A stretch of DNA of 64,000 bases from Pelobates cultripes. Taxonomy: Eukaryota; Chordata; Amphibia; Anura; Pelobatidae. Below are positions 36,515 to 47,945 of the stretch, piece by piece; the stretch's first letter is position 1, and every line of letters begins with the position of its first letter. The position numbers and the translations under genes were made by a program. The DNA lies in NCBI GenBank assembly GCA_933207985.1, contig OW240913.1, positions 324,921,700-324,985,699 of the forward strand. The letters run 5' to 3'. The notes beneath the pieces are model-generated. The model did not search any database. It saw nothing but the letters and a program-made list of their open reading frames with translations, and was not told the DNA's origin.

Positions 36515-36726
36515 GGGCTCGATTTTAATACCTTTTTGCATAAACTTTTCAAATTATTTAATATTTATGGATAAACTTGTAAAATATTTTTTTCTGAATA
36601 ATAAAATAAAACAAAATTTACCGTATATGAAGAAAAATCCATTAAAAAAAATATTAAGATATAAATATATATTTTTTAAATGTTAAATAATTTGAAAATC
36701 TTATCCAAAAATATTAAATCGAGGCC
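36515..36726. mobile_element. AT-rich palindromic miniature element
   Basis: Ends GGGCTCGATTTTAATA and TATTAAATCGAGGCC are inverse copies, and inner arms AAACTTTTCAAATTATTTA and TAAATAATTTGAAAATC continue the pairing. It is related to 26067-26169. It is non-coding, and a TSD is not clear. Confidence 0.6.
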
Positions 36727-37936
36727 TAAATTTCTAAAAAGAAAAAAAGGTCACATAGCCACAAATGTAATTAACAGCCTGACAAAACAGATAACAAGAC
36801 CCCCATGCTGTTATTACGATGACCTCTGAATGTTTCCCTTTGGACCCGTCAAACTCGATTGGCATTTTAAGGCTGGTTTTATCTGATACTCTCACACAGA
36901 CAAGATAGGCCCCATGTTCAGGATTTAACTATCTCAGTAAGAGTGGCTGGAGGACAAGTCACTTGACTAGGTTAAGATAAATACAATTTTGAAGATCATG
37001 AGATTATTTGGAAGATCAATCTTAACCACATGATTAGTCGCAAGCCCCACACAGAGGACCTCTATATGGAGGGGTGTTCTCTTAATTTACGAGCCTAATC
37101 ATGCTTAAAGACCACACTGCTTGACAAAGAATAAGGCAAATGAATGTGACTTTTTGTGTAAATATTTGTTTACTCAGAATAAATTAATGCATGCGTTATT
37201 TATTACATTTACCAAGATTTTGAACTTTTTCCCCCTGTGAAAAGCAGAGATTTTGAAATCATCTGTTTTATATAACATATTTTATTTCGTCAACTACAGT
37301 TTTAAGAATTTTAGTGACTGTAAATAGTTTCCATTGTAATTTGTAGCGAGTCAATTTACTGCCCATACTTTAAAAAGTAATCATTGGCACAAGTTTATCA
37401 ATTATTAGCTAATAATGGTATTAGAAATACATTAGGAACCGATAGTGTACTTTAAGGAAAGTGTACTTTTTTGGGATATAGTTCTGTAGTTTTATCACTG
37501 AAAATAATAATTATAAAAAATAATCATTCTTAATAAAATGGAAATGTAATGTTAATAGTGTACAAGAGTGAAAACCTGACGCAGAGACTCTCTAATTATT
37601 TATAAAATATCCATGGGATCCGCACTTGATGAAGTAAATGCCATGTTGCTAAACCAAGCCATATTACATAAAGTGTTCAAAAGTAGAATTTAGTGCGTAT
37701 TTAATCCATTGTCAAAGTTTCAGTCCCAAACTGGATTTTTCTGAAGACCAATAAATTCTTCTTTTGAACACTTAAGCAAGTCCAGTGAGTGCTTGCATAT
37801 ATTCTACTATATATGGAAAGTTCAAAACTAGAAATTGAAATGTTTCACACAGGCACAGAAAAGTACACATAGGCACAGAGAAACACACGCACATACAGAT
37901 AGGTAGACACAGGAAGACACCAAAGTTCCAGACAGA
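36727..37936. other. No feature recognised; AT-rich
   Basis: No coding signal. CACACA-containing purine/pyrimidine wording begins near 37850, into which the next element inserted. Confidence 0.5.
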
Positions 37937-38491
37937 CATACACACAGGGACGTATTAGCCGCAAGGCAAACAAGGCATTTGCCTTGGGCGGCTTTTTCAG
38001 GGGGCGGCAAAAAACATCGCCCCCAAATGACCAGGGCAAATGCCTTGTTAGCTTTGCGGCTAACAGACATGCAGGGCGGGCAGCTGGCGAGGGAGCATTT
38101 CCTCTGAGCGGTCTGCTCAGCTCCCTTGCGCGCCGCAGAGTGAGGCTGGGAGCCGGGTTGATGACGTCATATTCCGGCTCCAAGCCTCATTCTGCGGCGC
38201 GCGAGGGAGCTGAGCAGACCGCTCACAGGAAGTGCTCCCTCGCCAGTGCCGCCCGCCCATCAGCCACTGCACTCCCTGCACCCCCATGGAGAGAGGGACC
38301 ACTCCCTGCCCCCCCAGCATTCCCAAAGGTAAGGAGGCTGGGGGGGGGGGTTAAATAATAATAATTAAGAAAGTGTTAATGTGAGTGATTGTGTGTGTGT
38401 GTGTGTCTGACTGTGTTTGTGTGTGTGTGTTTGTGTCTGACTGTGTGTGTGTGTGTGTCTGACTGACTGTGTGTGTGTGTGTTTGTGTCTG

Positions 38492-38525
<34 letters not shown>

Positions 38526-38884
38526 TGACTGACTGTGTGTGTGTGTTTGACTGTGTGTGTGTCTGACTTTGTGTGTCTGTGTGTGTTTGTGTCTGACTGT
38601 GTGTGTGTGTGTGTTTGTGTCTGACTGTGTGTGTGTGTGTTTGTCTGACTGTGTGTGTGTCTGACTGTGTGTGTGTGTGTGTCTGACTGTGTGTGTGTTT
38701 GTGTCTGACTGTGTGTGTGTGTGTTTGTGTCTGACTGTGTGTGTCTGACTGTGTGTGTGTGTGTGTGTATTTAGAAGGTGGGGCGGGGGGGGAAGGGTTG
38801 GGTGGGGGTGGCGCGGGGGTAGGGGTGCCTGAGTTTTGTCCTGCCTAGGGCAGCACAAAACCAGGATACACCACTGCATACACA
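37937..38884. mobile_element. Non-autonomous hAT-type element with GC palindrome and array
   Basis: Element 37945-38876 is flanked by exact CATACACA octamers (37937-37944 and 38877-38884). It starts CAGGGACGTATTAGC and ends AGGATACACCACTG. Inside lie a GGCAAATGCC block, then a near-perfect palindrome with arms of about 70 bases (38090-38240) centred on TGATGACGTCATA, then a GT-rich array (38385-38772). It has no transposase. Confidence 0.85.
38385..38772 (+). repeat. (TGTGTGTGTCTGAC)n minisatellite
   Basis: About twenty copies of a GT run of variable length closed by TCTGACTG or TTTGTGTCTGAC. It lies within the hAT element at 37945-38876. The minus-strand Thr-His-Ser frame across it is an artefact. 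Confidence 0.93.
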
Positions 38885-39184
38885 GTCAGAAAGCAGCACA
38901 CACAGATACAGACAGACACAGAAATGCACACACAGTCCCAGACAGACACAGATAGGCAGAGAGTGCTACACCCAGACTGGGCACACAAGGGCATACTAAC
39001 ACAGTAAAAGTATCATAAAAATGATACTGGCTCCATTGCACATTTCTCTGTTCCTTGGAGACTGTCATCAGGCAGTGGATGGGAAAAAGACAGGCGGTCA
39101 ATCAATAACCCTCTTCAGGGCCACCAGCCTCTCCTGTAAGGAGAGTAGGGTAGCAGTCCACAAGCCCAGCTCTTGATTGACCAT
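38885..39184. other. No feature recognised
   Basis: CACACA- and GACAGA-rich wording continues the target sequence of the preceding element. No coding signal. Confidence 0.4.
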
Positions 39185-39393
39185 TAACCCAAATCCCTAT
39201 GCATATTTAAATAAATGGAGGTTATGTCTCATAAGAGATTTCTTTGAATGAAGCTCAAGGAGGCAAGGTGAATTGTTAGTGTAGGACCCACCTAAGAGGT
39301 TTGCCTTGACGTGCCAGGTGGGCTTACACCTAATGAGCATTGGAGTTACTTAATAACCTCCATTTATGTAAATATGCATAGGGATTTGGGTTA
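39185..39393. mobile_element. Palindromic miniature element
   Basis: TAACCCAAATCCCTATGCATAT...AATGGAGGTTAT (39185-39225) and its inverse ATAACCTCCATT...ATATGCATAGGGATTTGGGTTA (39353-39393) form arms of about 40 bases with one or two mismatches. The centre of about 125 bases is unpaired. No duplicated target was seen. Confidence 0.7.
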
Positions 39394-39932
39394 GTGCTCA
39401 GGTAACTTTTTTTTCTTTATTTTTAACTGTATGCATTGGGGCTGATGTGTTTTATGGTCGTTGCTGCCGTTAAAGAGTAGTGGGAGTTTGAGTGCAGGAC
39501 TCATTTTGGTGTAGTTGATTGACCATTTTGTCTGTCCCTGTGCCTGACTGCTGAACACTCTTCCTGCCCAGACCTCAGTTAGTTTCAGTCAGGACCAGAA
39601 GTAACACAGTAATAGAGATACACAGTAACTATGATAAAGTGTTATATTTCCTGTATCTCTATCACTGCAATGCTTTCGCTGTCTGCCTACACCTATCTAA
39701 TGATAGGTGGCAGAGAGAGCATGGAGCCTGTCATTGAAAAAAGATTTGGGGCTATAAGGTTGCATATGCATAACTCTAGCCCAACCAAGCCCTTATTAGC
39801 TATAAACCTACTCTCAGGTTAGCACTCAGAAATCACTAGTCCAGGTCTTCACAGAATTAAACATCCATAAACTACCTAGTGGCCAGTGCAAAACTGCAAA
39901 TAAAGACTGTGCCACATCCGCCCAAATGGTGC
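39394..39932. other. No feature recognised
   Basis: Mixed composition. A 63-codon frame (39631-39822) has no recognised content. Confidence 0.45.
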
Positions 39933-40250
39933 TTAAAGGAACACTATAGGGTCAGTAACACAAACATGTATTCCTGATGCTATAGTGTTAAAAACACTCT
40001 CTAGCCCCCCTGGTCTCCTCTCCCTTCCTAAAAATAGTAAAATTTTACATTCATTCCAGTCTACTGGTGCTTGCTCTGCCCCTGATCTGCCTCCTTGGCT
40101 GACATCATCAGATGCGATGATCTGAGCCAATCACAATGCTTTCCCATTGGACTGGCAGAGATTGCCTAGGAGGTGGGGCAGGGGGCAGAGCCAAACATCA
40201 GCCTGGCCAATCAGCATCTTCTCATAGAGATACATTGATTCAAGCGAGAT
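39933..40250. mobile_element. TTAA-type element, left part
   Basis: TTAA (39933-39936) then AGGAACACTATAGGGTCAG. Internal blocks GCTGACATCATCAGA, GCCAATCACAATGC and GGCCAATCAGCATC match the complete element at 41623-42089 in order. The right end is missing. After about 40250 the sequence is unrelated and holds a GTTTAGAACAGGGGGCTGAT direct duplication. Confidence 0.7.
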
Positions 40251-41618
40251 ATCTGGCTAATGTTTAGAACAGGGGGCTGATGTTTAGAACACTCAAGAGT
40301 CAAGAAAGAGAGAGAACACATTCACAGCTGAACTCTACAGAAATTCAACATTTTACTAGATTTACTACTGAAACTGTAGGAACATGACAGCTGCCAAGTT
40401 CACTTTAGTAAATACCTTGTTAGTAAATGACTTTTGGATTCTTAACTTGGGGCAAATTAAAACAGACCTCATACAACATTATTGATGGGATCAGTGTTTT
40501 TTTTTTTTTTTTTAACCTCTTTGTTATATTAAATAGAAATTAAAGATATTAATTAATTGCCTACAGCTACAGTTATTAAACTGTGACAGATTGGCAGTTC
40601 CTCCTATCTCTCTTTGAAAAAAAAAAATAGTTTAAATGTTTCTTTGTGAATGTAGATATTTTCAAATAAGTAAAATAACTGTCACTACCACTTAAAGTAT
40701 TTATATTATATCAGATCAGTTACAGATGTAAATATATTCAAATGAATAACTAACTATAACTAGCACTTAAACTGCCTATAATATAAAGTATCAATTCCCT
40801 CTAAACATTAACATGATTTTCTTGGCTCGAAAATTGCTGAACATGAAGCACATAAGTAGTTTTTACAGTCTGCTTACCATGCTTGGTATTTAAACTGTTG
40901 ACAGTTTAATATTTCACAGATGCAGCAGTGATTGGAAATTACACAGGTTTAAATTCTGGATAACTGTATATAAATGATTTTATTGATCTCTTCCTTGCTT
41001 ATCATCCTGCAGTTAATACCCAGTCCTTACCATAATTAAAGGGTTAATGCATGCAATGTTTGGTACTGGGGATAGGAAGGGTGGGAGGGGAGGTTTGGGG
41101 GGTCCAGAATCAGTCCAAGCCCACCTCTGTTTTTTGGAATCATAAAATTCCAGATGGGTGATCCTTAATGCCCTTATATATCCAAGACAAACAAACAAAG
41201 GATAGAAGGATTAGTAGGAACAAAACCCAGAGCAAGCAGGAGTAGAAATATAACTGGGAATAGCGTGGTATGCCTGGCAGGCAGATACCGTTTAACCATG
41301 AACTAATAACAGGTCTTGTTTCTCTGTCTAAATGTTTAAGTTATGAGACCGTGAGCAGAGCAGTAAACGTGTACCTAAAATCCAAAAATGATATGGTGTC
41401 ATATGATATCACTTTATAGAGGGTAAGCGTGATGGGTATATTGAACAGAAAATACCCAGATTTAATTTTTCCACCATTTGTTCCTATTCTGTATTTCACG
41501 TTATGCATCTGTAAATATACAGATTTTTGCATAAACCTGTAAGAGGTCGAGGAACATTTTAGGTAAGGGTATGTTTTAATCTATTCATTTGCTGGAATTT
41601 CTCCAGCACATTGTAATA
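40251..41618. other. No feature recognised; AT-rich
   Basis: No coding signal. A T-run lies at 40498-40513 and a G-rich stretch at 41068-41102. Confidence 0.5.
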
Positions 41619-42093
41619 TTAAAGGGACACTATAGGATCAAGAACATAAGCATGCATTCCTGACGCTATAGTATCAAAATCACTGTCTAGCCCCACTGGA
41701 ACTTTGCCCCCTTAATTATAGTAAAATCTTACCTTATTTCCAGCGCACGCGAGTCTGCCAGCACTGGCTCTGCCCCAGTTCGGCTCCTTTGCTGACATCA
41801 TCAGAAATGATGATCTCAGCCAATCACAATGCGTTCCCATAGGATCGTGAATTCTGATTATCTCAACCAGGGAGGCAAGCCAGAGTGTGGAGCCAAATGC
41901 TGCCCTGGCCATTCAGCATCTCCTCACAGAGATGCATTGAATCAATGCATCTTTATGAGTAAAGTTCAGCATCTCCATAGGCTGCAATCTAAACACTGCC
42001 TTTTTACACCATAAAGCCTGCAGGGACATGGTATAGACACCAGAACAACTACAATAAGCTGTAGTTGTTCTGGTGGCTATGGTGTCCCTTTAA
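41619..42093. mobile_element. TTAA-type miniature element, complete
   Basis: Element 41623-42089 between TTAA (41619-41622) and TTAA (42090-42093). The ends are AGGGACACTATAGG and GCTATGGTGTCCCT. A perfect hairpin, CCAGAACAACTACA / TGTAGTTGTTCTGG (42040-42073), sits near the right end. Non-coding. Confidence 0.85.
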
Positions 42094-42282
42094 ATTAGAA
42101 TATCTATGTCCAGATGACATTGTCATCTATATGTAGCAGTATTATATACATCAAGTAAAGTGGATAGCAAAACTTTGTCAAATAAAATAAAAATACTGGA
42201 ATATATAGGTAGTTCTTCCCACAAGTTTATAATTTTAGTTACTAATGTATGATTCTATAATCCCTTTTTATCATTGTGGGCA

Positions 42283-42632
42283 TTAAAGGAACATTATAGT
42301 AATCCAGACCACTTAATCTCAATAAAGTTGTCTGGATGCAATGACCCTTTTCTTCTAACCCTGCAATGGCGCGTATGGTGCTTACTAAGCAGGCCCTAAT
42401 GCTCTCTGGAATGGTCCATCATGGAGGAAGCCATGCCTCCTCCATGCCTCCTCCATGATGTCGCCGGAGGCGGAGAGATAAGCATTGCTTTATTGCTGCA
42501 GAAAGGTAAGTGAATCCTTTATTTAATTTATTTTTATGGAACAAGGAGGTGGGATCTGTGTATGACTTCGACAGGAGCACTATAGCATTAGAAATACTGG
42601 TTTGTATTCCTAACACTATAGAGTTCCTTTAA
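42283..42632. mobile_element. TTAA-type miniature element, complete
   Basis: Element 42287-42628 between TTAA (42283-42286) and TTAA (42629-42632). The ends are AGGAACATTATAG and CTATAGAGTTCCT. It is a different subfamily from 41623-42089. The duplicated CCATGCCTCCTCCATGCCTCCTCCATG tract lies near 42430. Confidence 0.82.
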
Positions 42633-43874
42633 GTGCAAAATATAAAAGACATTCAATATAGGCTTACAATATATTTTAAAGAATTGCACTAATGTTCTAT
42701 TTTTCATTTCCAATGCACACTATGATCAACCACTCGACAAACACAGATGCATACCCAGTGATGGCACTAATGAATAGAGAGCCTGGTAAAGTAACTCGAT
42801 GAACCCATCAACTGACACATTCCTAAACAGACACAGACATCCACTGATACACATTTACATAATACACATAATCTATGAAAAATACACAAACACCCAAATA
42901 TATTCATATATATATATATATATAGACATGTGTCCCCCGACCACACGCATACTTATAAAATACTATAACTCATTGCAAGTAATACCCTTCCTCCACATCT
43001 GCTCTGCATTTCCACAGAAGCCCATTTTCCCCTCTACTGTCTCCTTTTCCAGTGGTGGGCCATTCTTTCTCCCAACCTCTCAACTATTTAAAAAGTAAAA
43101 TCGTTCTGAAAGTGAAGAGGTAAAACATGCTCTGGGTAATGGTTGCCAACTCTTTTTGTTTTCTGTTTTTTAAATCAATCCTATTAAATCCAGAAACAAT
43201 TCCAGTAATTAGCATGTATCCTGTCTAACGACTAGAACACACAGTCAATCTGCAATTATCACTTTACTGCAATTCCTAGTTAGAAACAATTGCTATACCT
43301 ATCGATTGCAGTGAACATACTTTGCTTGTAAAAGAACTGGCAGAGAATAAATATATCATCGAGGTGATTAATCAGGTCAACTGGCTCAATTAACACCAAT
43401 ATAATAGCCTGTGTAAATTAACCTAAATAATGATAGAGTTTTATCTGCAAAATGAGTAAAGGTGTTGAAAAAGAATATTTGTTTGTGTTTTAACTACCCA
43501 ATTTGTCATGTTTGGTAAAAGTAAAGACATTCAGAAGCTAATTCCTCAATGCTGTTTTTGTGCATTAGGCTTCCAGGAATGTATTCCTATATCAAAAATA
43601 ACTCTGACCAGAGTATCACAAAAGTCTTTTCTCCCTCTTCCCTATATATGACTTTCTCTGAGTGGTGAGGGATCTAGACACATGAACACAGGACGATGAC
43701 CCCAGCAAAGTGTGAGAAAATCATAATACTAGTGTATATAAAGAATTTTATTTTGCCATATTAATGAACCAAATTGAAGAGGTGCTTGTAATGGACAAAC
43801 TGTAACCAGGAAGTATCCTTGTATTTTTCAGATTACATAATTACATAAAAAGACAAAATTGATTGGAGATCAGT
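42633..43874. other. No feature recognised; AT-rich
   Basis: A short (TA)n run near 42905-42924. No coding signal. Confidence 0.5.
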
Positions 43875-44071
43875 CTTTCCCACTGATGTGGAAGAATGTT
43901 GACCCACTCCTCTTTGCAGAACTTCTGTAATTCATTGATAATGGAGGGTTTTGAACACGTAAAATCCTACCAAAGCATCTCAATGGCATTCTAGCCAGGG
44001 CCTTGACTAGGCTATTCCAAAACTTTAACACTCATTCTTTGAAATCATTCCGAGGAGGACTTACTCTAGTG
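43875..44071 (-). pseudogene. Tc1-like transposase C-terminal remnant, segment 1
   Basis: On the minus strand it reads, with stops, SKSSSE...VKVLE-PSQGPG-NAIEMLW (about 44065-43965) then LQKFCKEEWVNILPHQWERLI (about 43940-43880). This is the C-terminal end of a Tc1/mariner transposase, the IEMLW block holding the catalytic Glu of the DD34E triad. Stops interrupt it. The upstream part of the same gene continues beyond two later insertions, at 45051-45095 and 50457-50560. A complete protein would be about 340 residues; this is the last 60 or so. Confidence 0.75.
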
Positions 44072-45058
44072 TAGGGGTAGTCAACCTGGTCCCTACCGCC
44101 CACTAGTTTGAGATTTCAGGTGGGTGGTGCTGGGTTCTGCAGAAAACGCTGAGTGGGCCTCGATGGCCGTGGACCAAGGCCGGCAGGGGAGATCCTTTCA
44201 TCTCCCGTCCTGGCCCATGCAGTGCCAGCCTTGCTGTAAGCCCTCTCAGGCTGGTGAGGAGATCAAAGTAACAGCAGAGGGAGGAAACGGCCCAGGAGGC
44301 TCTGTGTTCCTTTTGCGAGCAGGTTGGTTGGAGCGTTGCCATGGAGGACATGAGAGTCAGCCTGCAGCCAGAAGAGTTGCAGGTTAAAGTGAACATGCTG
44401 CCACTGGACCACTAGGACTTGTAGCATTATGTCCCCCCTCCCTGCTAAAAGGTAAGCAAAAGGGAGGGGGAGACATTAGAAGAGATTTTCACCTCTCACC
44501 CACCTACACACAGCATATACCCTATGCACCCTTCCCACACAAACACACCCAGTCACCCAGACCCCTTATTCTCAATCTACACCCCTCACACACACACTAC
44601 ACCACATACACACATTACACTTCTCACACAAACACACACTACACCCCTCACAAACACACACACACTACACCCCTCACAAATACACAGACTGCCCCCTCAC
44701 ACACACACAGACAGCCCCCTCACACAGACAGACAGCCCCCTCACACAGACAGCCCCCTCACACAGACAGCCCCCTCAGACAGCCCCCTCACATGCACTGC
44801 ACTCCTCACACACACACACACAGTACCCTTCACACACACAGCACTTCACAGACACACACAGAAAAAAATAAAATAGAAAAAAATATGTAAGTACATATTT
44901 TAAAAAACAAACCCACCTTTCTAAAAAAAAATTTAAATCGCACTTGCGCTATAAAATTAGTTACTGCGGCACTGGAATGCAGTAAGGAAATTTTACCATC
45001 AACAAAGATACAAAAGTTGGCGGTAGGTATCAAAAGGTTGACTACCCCTGCTCTAGTG
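44064..45058. mobile_element. Non-autonomous hAT-type element inserted in the Tc1 remnant
   Basis: Element 44072-45050 begins TAGGGGTAGTCAACCTGGTCCCTACCGCC and ends GGCGGTAGGTATCAAAAGGTTGACTACCCCTG, inverse ends of about 30 bp, given here only in outline. Flanks are exact CTCTAGTG octamers (44064-44071 and 45051-45058). The left half is GC-rich, then there is a CA-rich tandem array. No transposase. Confidence 0.9.
44525..44875 (+). repeat. CA-rich minisatellite, units near CACACACTACACCCCT and CAGACAGCCCCCT
   Basis: Two related unit types follow one another, the first about 18-24 bp and the second 13-18 bp (TCACACAGACAGCCCCC). It lies inside the hAT element at 44072-45050. Confidence 0.9.
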
Positions 45059-45095
45059 ATTTGAATAATTGTTCTGCTGCATTACCTAATTTTAT
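45051..45095 (-). pseudogene. Tc1-like transposase remnant, segment 2
   Basis: The 45 bases between the hAT and the DIRS-type element continue the Tc1 remnant: on the minus strand the end of a CAGCAGAACAATTATTCAAATCA-type stretch, corresponding to the QQDN(D)PKH region upstream of the C-terminal block. It is short; assignment rests on continuity with both neighbours. Confidence 0.6.
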
Positions 45096-45098
45096 AAC

Positions 45099-45214
45099 AT
45101 GACAGGAGGCTTTGTATTTGCTTAAGTCTCTCTATACTAGAACTCCACAGCAGCACAGAAAAACAACCAATCAGAAAAAAGTTAGGTACTATAAAACTCG
45201 CTTCCCATTGCATC
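45099..45214 (+). repeat. DIRS-type left inverted terminal repeat
   Basis: Pairs with 50292-50407 in inverse orientation over about 116 bases, apart from a few substitutions and a 1-3 base indel near CAGGAGG. Confidence 0.85.
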
Positions 45215-45319
45215 ATTTCCTCTTTCTTTGCTGCTCCGCATCAGTACAGGTCAGAGTACCACTGGCTCCTGCTTATAGTTGGTGGCTTTGGGATTTTATT
45301 GCTTATATACAGTATTTTA

Positions 45320-45600
45320 GTCTTATACATGCAGTATTGTTATAATCCTTGTGGGATTTTATTTTCATAATGCAGTATTGTTGTATCCTTATGGGAACTT
45401 TTATATGCAGTATTGTTATAATTCTTATGGGAGCGTTATTTTTATATGCAGTATTGTTATAATCCTTATGGCAACTTTATTTTTATATGCAGTATCATTA
45501 TGAACCTTATGGGAAATTTATTTTGTATGCGGTATTGTTATAATCCTTAGGGGAATTTTTTGTTTTTGTAATGCAATAGGATTATAGTCCTTGTGGGATT
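45320..45600 (+). repeat. Tandem repeat of about 41 bp inside the DIRS-type element
   Basis: Six to seven copies of a unit reading TATGCAGTATTGTTATAATCCTTATGGGAACTTTATTTT in outline. Each copy has TGCAGTAT and CCTTATGGGA or a variant. It sits just inside the left inverted terminus. Confidence 0.88.
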
Positions 45601-45706
45601 TTCTTAGTGCCTGTAACTCCAGGCCATATCTGTGTCTATATCTACTATTGTTGGCCTCTATCCCCTCGATCCTGTCTCCCTGTCCGTTTTTCCCACTCTG
45701 CACATA

Positions 45707-45905
45707 GCCGAGTACCCGGCGGCCGGATCTACTTCGTGACCGCTTCGCCGCAGCCGTCTTCACCCGCGGACCGCGTGGGTCCAGTGTGTTCAGCCCGGTC
45801 GCAGTGGTAATCGCGAGTGAACAGGAGTACCCGGCGGCCAGATTTTTTTCCTCTACGTGACCACTTCACCGTTGCCGCCTCCGCCCGCGGACCGCGTGGG
45901 TCCGA
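45707..45905 (+). repeat. Direct duplication of about 100 bp, GC-rich
   Basis: GAGTACCCGGCGGCC at 45710-45724 and 45823-45837, and GCGGACCGCGTGGGTCC at 45764-45781 and 45886-45902. The two copies keep the same internal order (GTGACC...TTC.CCG.GCCG). Confidence 0.85.
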
Positions 45906-46430
45906 CCGGGCGGGGGGGAGGGCGCTCTCAGTGGAGGTCCGTTTGAGGGGCTTGTGAGTCAGGACTTACTCAGACCTAGTTTGCTGGCGGTCTGTGAGGG
46001 CCCCTTCACCCGTACAACTCTGAGTTGAGATGTAAATAAAGGGTTACATTTATGGTTTTGCTTACCTGTTATGGATGTCACTCACCTATTTGGTCTGTAC
46101 TCTATGCTCAGTGTATATATATATAGTTAGCTCCATGGGATACCATAAATTTTTTATTATATATATATATATTTTTTATACAAGGGCTGGAGAGCAGCCT
46201 GTAGGCAGTACGCCCTGTACTGCTGAGTTTCCTGCAACAGGATATCTTTGTTTTGATCACATACATTAAAGGTCTGCTAGTTTTCCTGTATAACCTATAG
46301 GCACATTACTACTCTGCCTAGGGGGTTTTACGTATTGGAGTTTTTAACCCTAGTTTTTACAATTTTTTCAGTACACATATAGGGGGCGCTACCCATGCAG
46401 ATTGACCCCCTGCTACTGTCTGAACACATC

Positions 46431-46585
46431 ACCATGGATTGGCCTGCTATGTCTGTGCCCCATTGATTGGCCTGCTATGTCTGTACCCCATTGATTGGCC
46501 TGCTTTGTCTGTGCCCCATTGATCTGCCTGCTATGTCTGTGCCCTTTTGACTGGCCCGCTCTATCTGTGCCCTTGGTTTGGCCAG
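46431..46585 (+). repeat. 28-bp tandem repeat
   Basis: About five copies of a unit near CCATTGATTGGCCTGCTATGTCTGTGCC, each with GGCC(T)GCT.TGTCTGT. In the minus frame it gives a repeated QTKGTD/HRHSRQ-type peptide, which may or may not have been coding. Confidence 0.9.
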
Positions 46586-47301
46586 AGCTATCTGGGCCCG
46601 AAACACCCTTTTGACCGCAGGCCTGGGAGTATATCACTGAGAAAAGCCCAGTACCCACTATGGACATGGAGGTAGGTGGGTGTCCAGGCAAGCACTGCCT
46701 TACTACCCAAGAGGACACCAGTATACGGGCACCTAAAGATGATTGGAGGGGTGAAGGCCCTAAACCTCAGGCCCTGAGGGGCAAGGTTTTTTATGAGGAC
46801 CCCCGGGCACGCCACCACGGTTTACACCAATCCGGTGGTGGCACAGCTCCAAGGAGCTTAGACGCCAACAAGGGGGGGCACGGTTGCCTTGCCTTCAGCA
46901 ACTAACCATCTAGCTGCCTTCCCAGTATCCATCTTAGGTTTTATCAGTTAGTCCTTCGTCAGGTTTAGCTCCTGACCCTTTCAGTTGGGTTTACTTGACT
47001 TGTGGTTCCGGTCTGCTATTTACCTTCTCCCTGAGGTACGTATTTACCGTTATCTACATTATTTGTCGTTTCTTGGTTGTTGATCCTTCCAATTGTCCTA
47101 TTGCTCGGGTCGTCGAGAGGCCTGACTTGACCTCCCCCGACCTCCTGGGCTCTCGTGGATTGCAGAGAACTTCTCCAGCTTTCCTCATATACCGACGGTC
47201 ATCCTGGACCCCGCACGGGACCCCGCACGGGATATGGGCGGTCCGTTGGTAGATTCCATCATTATTCCAGAATGTTAATTTCTCTCATCATCCCTTTCTG
47301 T

Positions 47302-47945
47302 TATTAGAGATGGGCGCGGCTCAAGGTCGTTAGACTACCCCATCTACCATCAGTCTGGTTTATTACCAGTTGATTCCACCTCTCAGGTGAGCGATTCAGA
47401 GAGAGGTCTCGGGGTCAGCAAGAGACCCACCTAAGGATCTCTGTCTTATGCTGATATTAGTAATGGTGTACCCCCGCAGTTGGTCACCCTGAGTCTTTAA
47501 AGGACTCTAGTCCGGATAACAAGAGGGGGCGGCCCTCCAGCACCTCGATCCTCTCATATACAGAACCGGACACTGATTTGTTATTAGAGGGTGCGACCCT
47601 CCCTCAACCTTAGCCCAATACTGAGCTGGATACAGAGGACAGGTTTTGAGAGACACATCCTCGTAGAGAGAACCGGTCACAGAAGTAGACTCTATTGTTT
47701 GGCTATTAACGGGTGCGATCCGCTCAGGCTATCAACCGGACACTGACACAAAGTTTGGTCACAGTATTAGAGAGCGCGGCTCTATCATACACTCAACACA
47801 CTACGGTGCCGTCCATTTGTTCATCACACAGGCTTGTGCCTGTATAGGACAACGATGACGGCATAAAGGGGCATCCCTCCTGCACTCAATTAGATCTAAC
47901 GACCGTGATAACGATTTCGTTATAGAGGGCTGCCTGATCAGGCAG
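47302..47945 (+). repeat. Diverged, irregularly spaced repeat words in the DIRS-type interior
   Basis: TATTAGAG followed by a self-complementary G/C word recurs at 47302-47322, 47579-47598, 47704-47726 (variant), 47763-47781 and 47911-47934 (variant). ACCGGACACTGA occurs at 47566-47577 and 47738-47749. Spacing is 60-280 bases, so it is a decayed or interrupted repeat rather than a clean array. Confidence 0.45.

Noticed and set aside
38376..38879. 167-codon minus-strand frame of Thr-His-Ser repeats
   Set aside because: Translation of a (GT)n TCTGAC array inside a hAT element.
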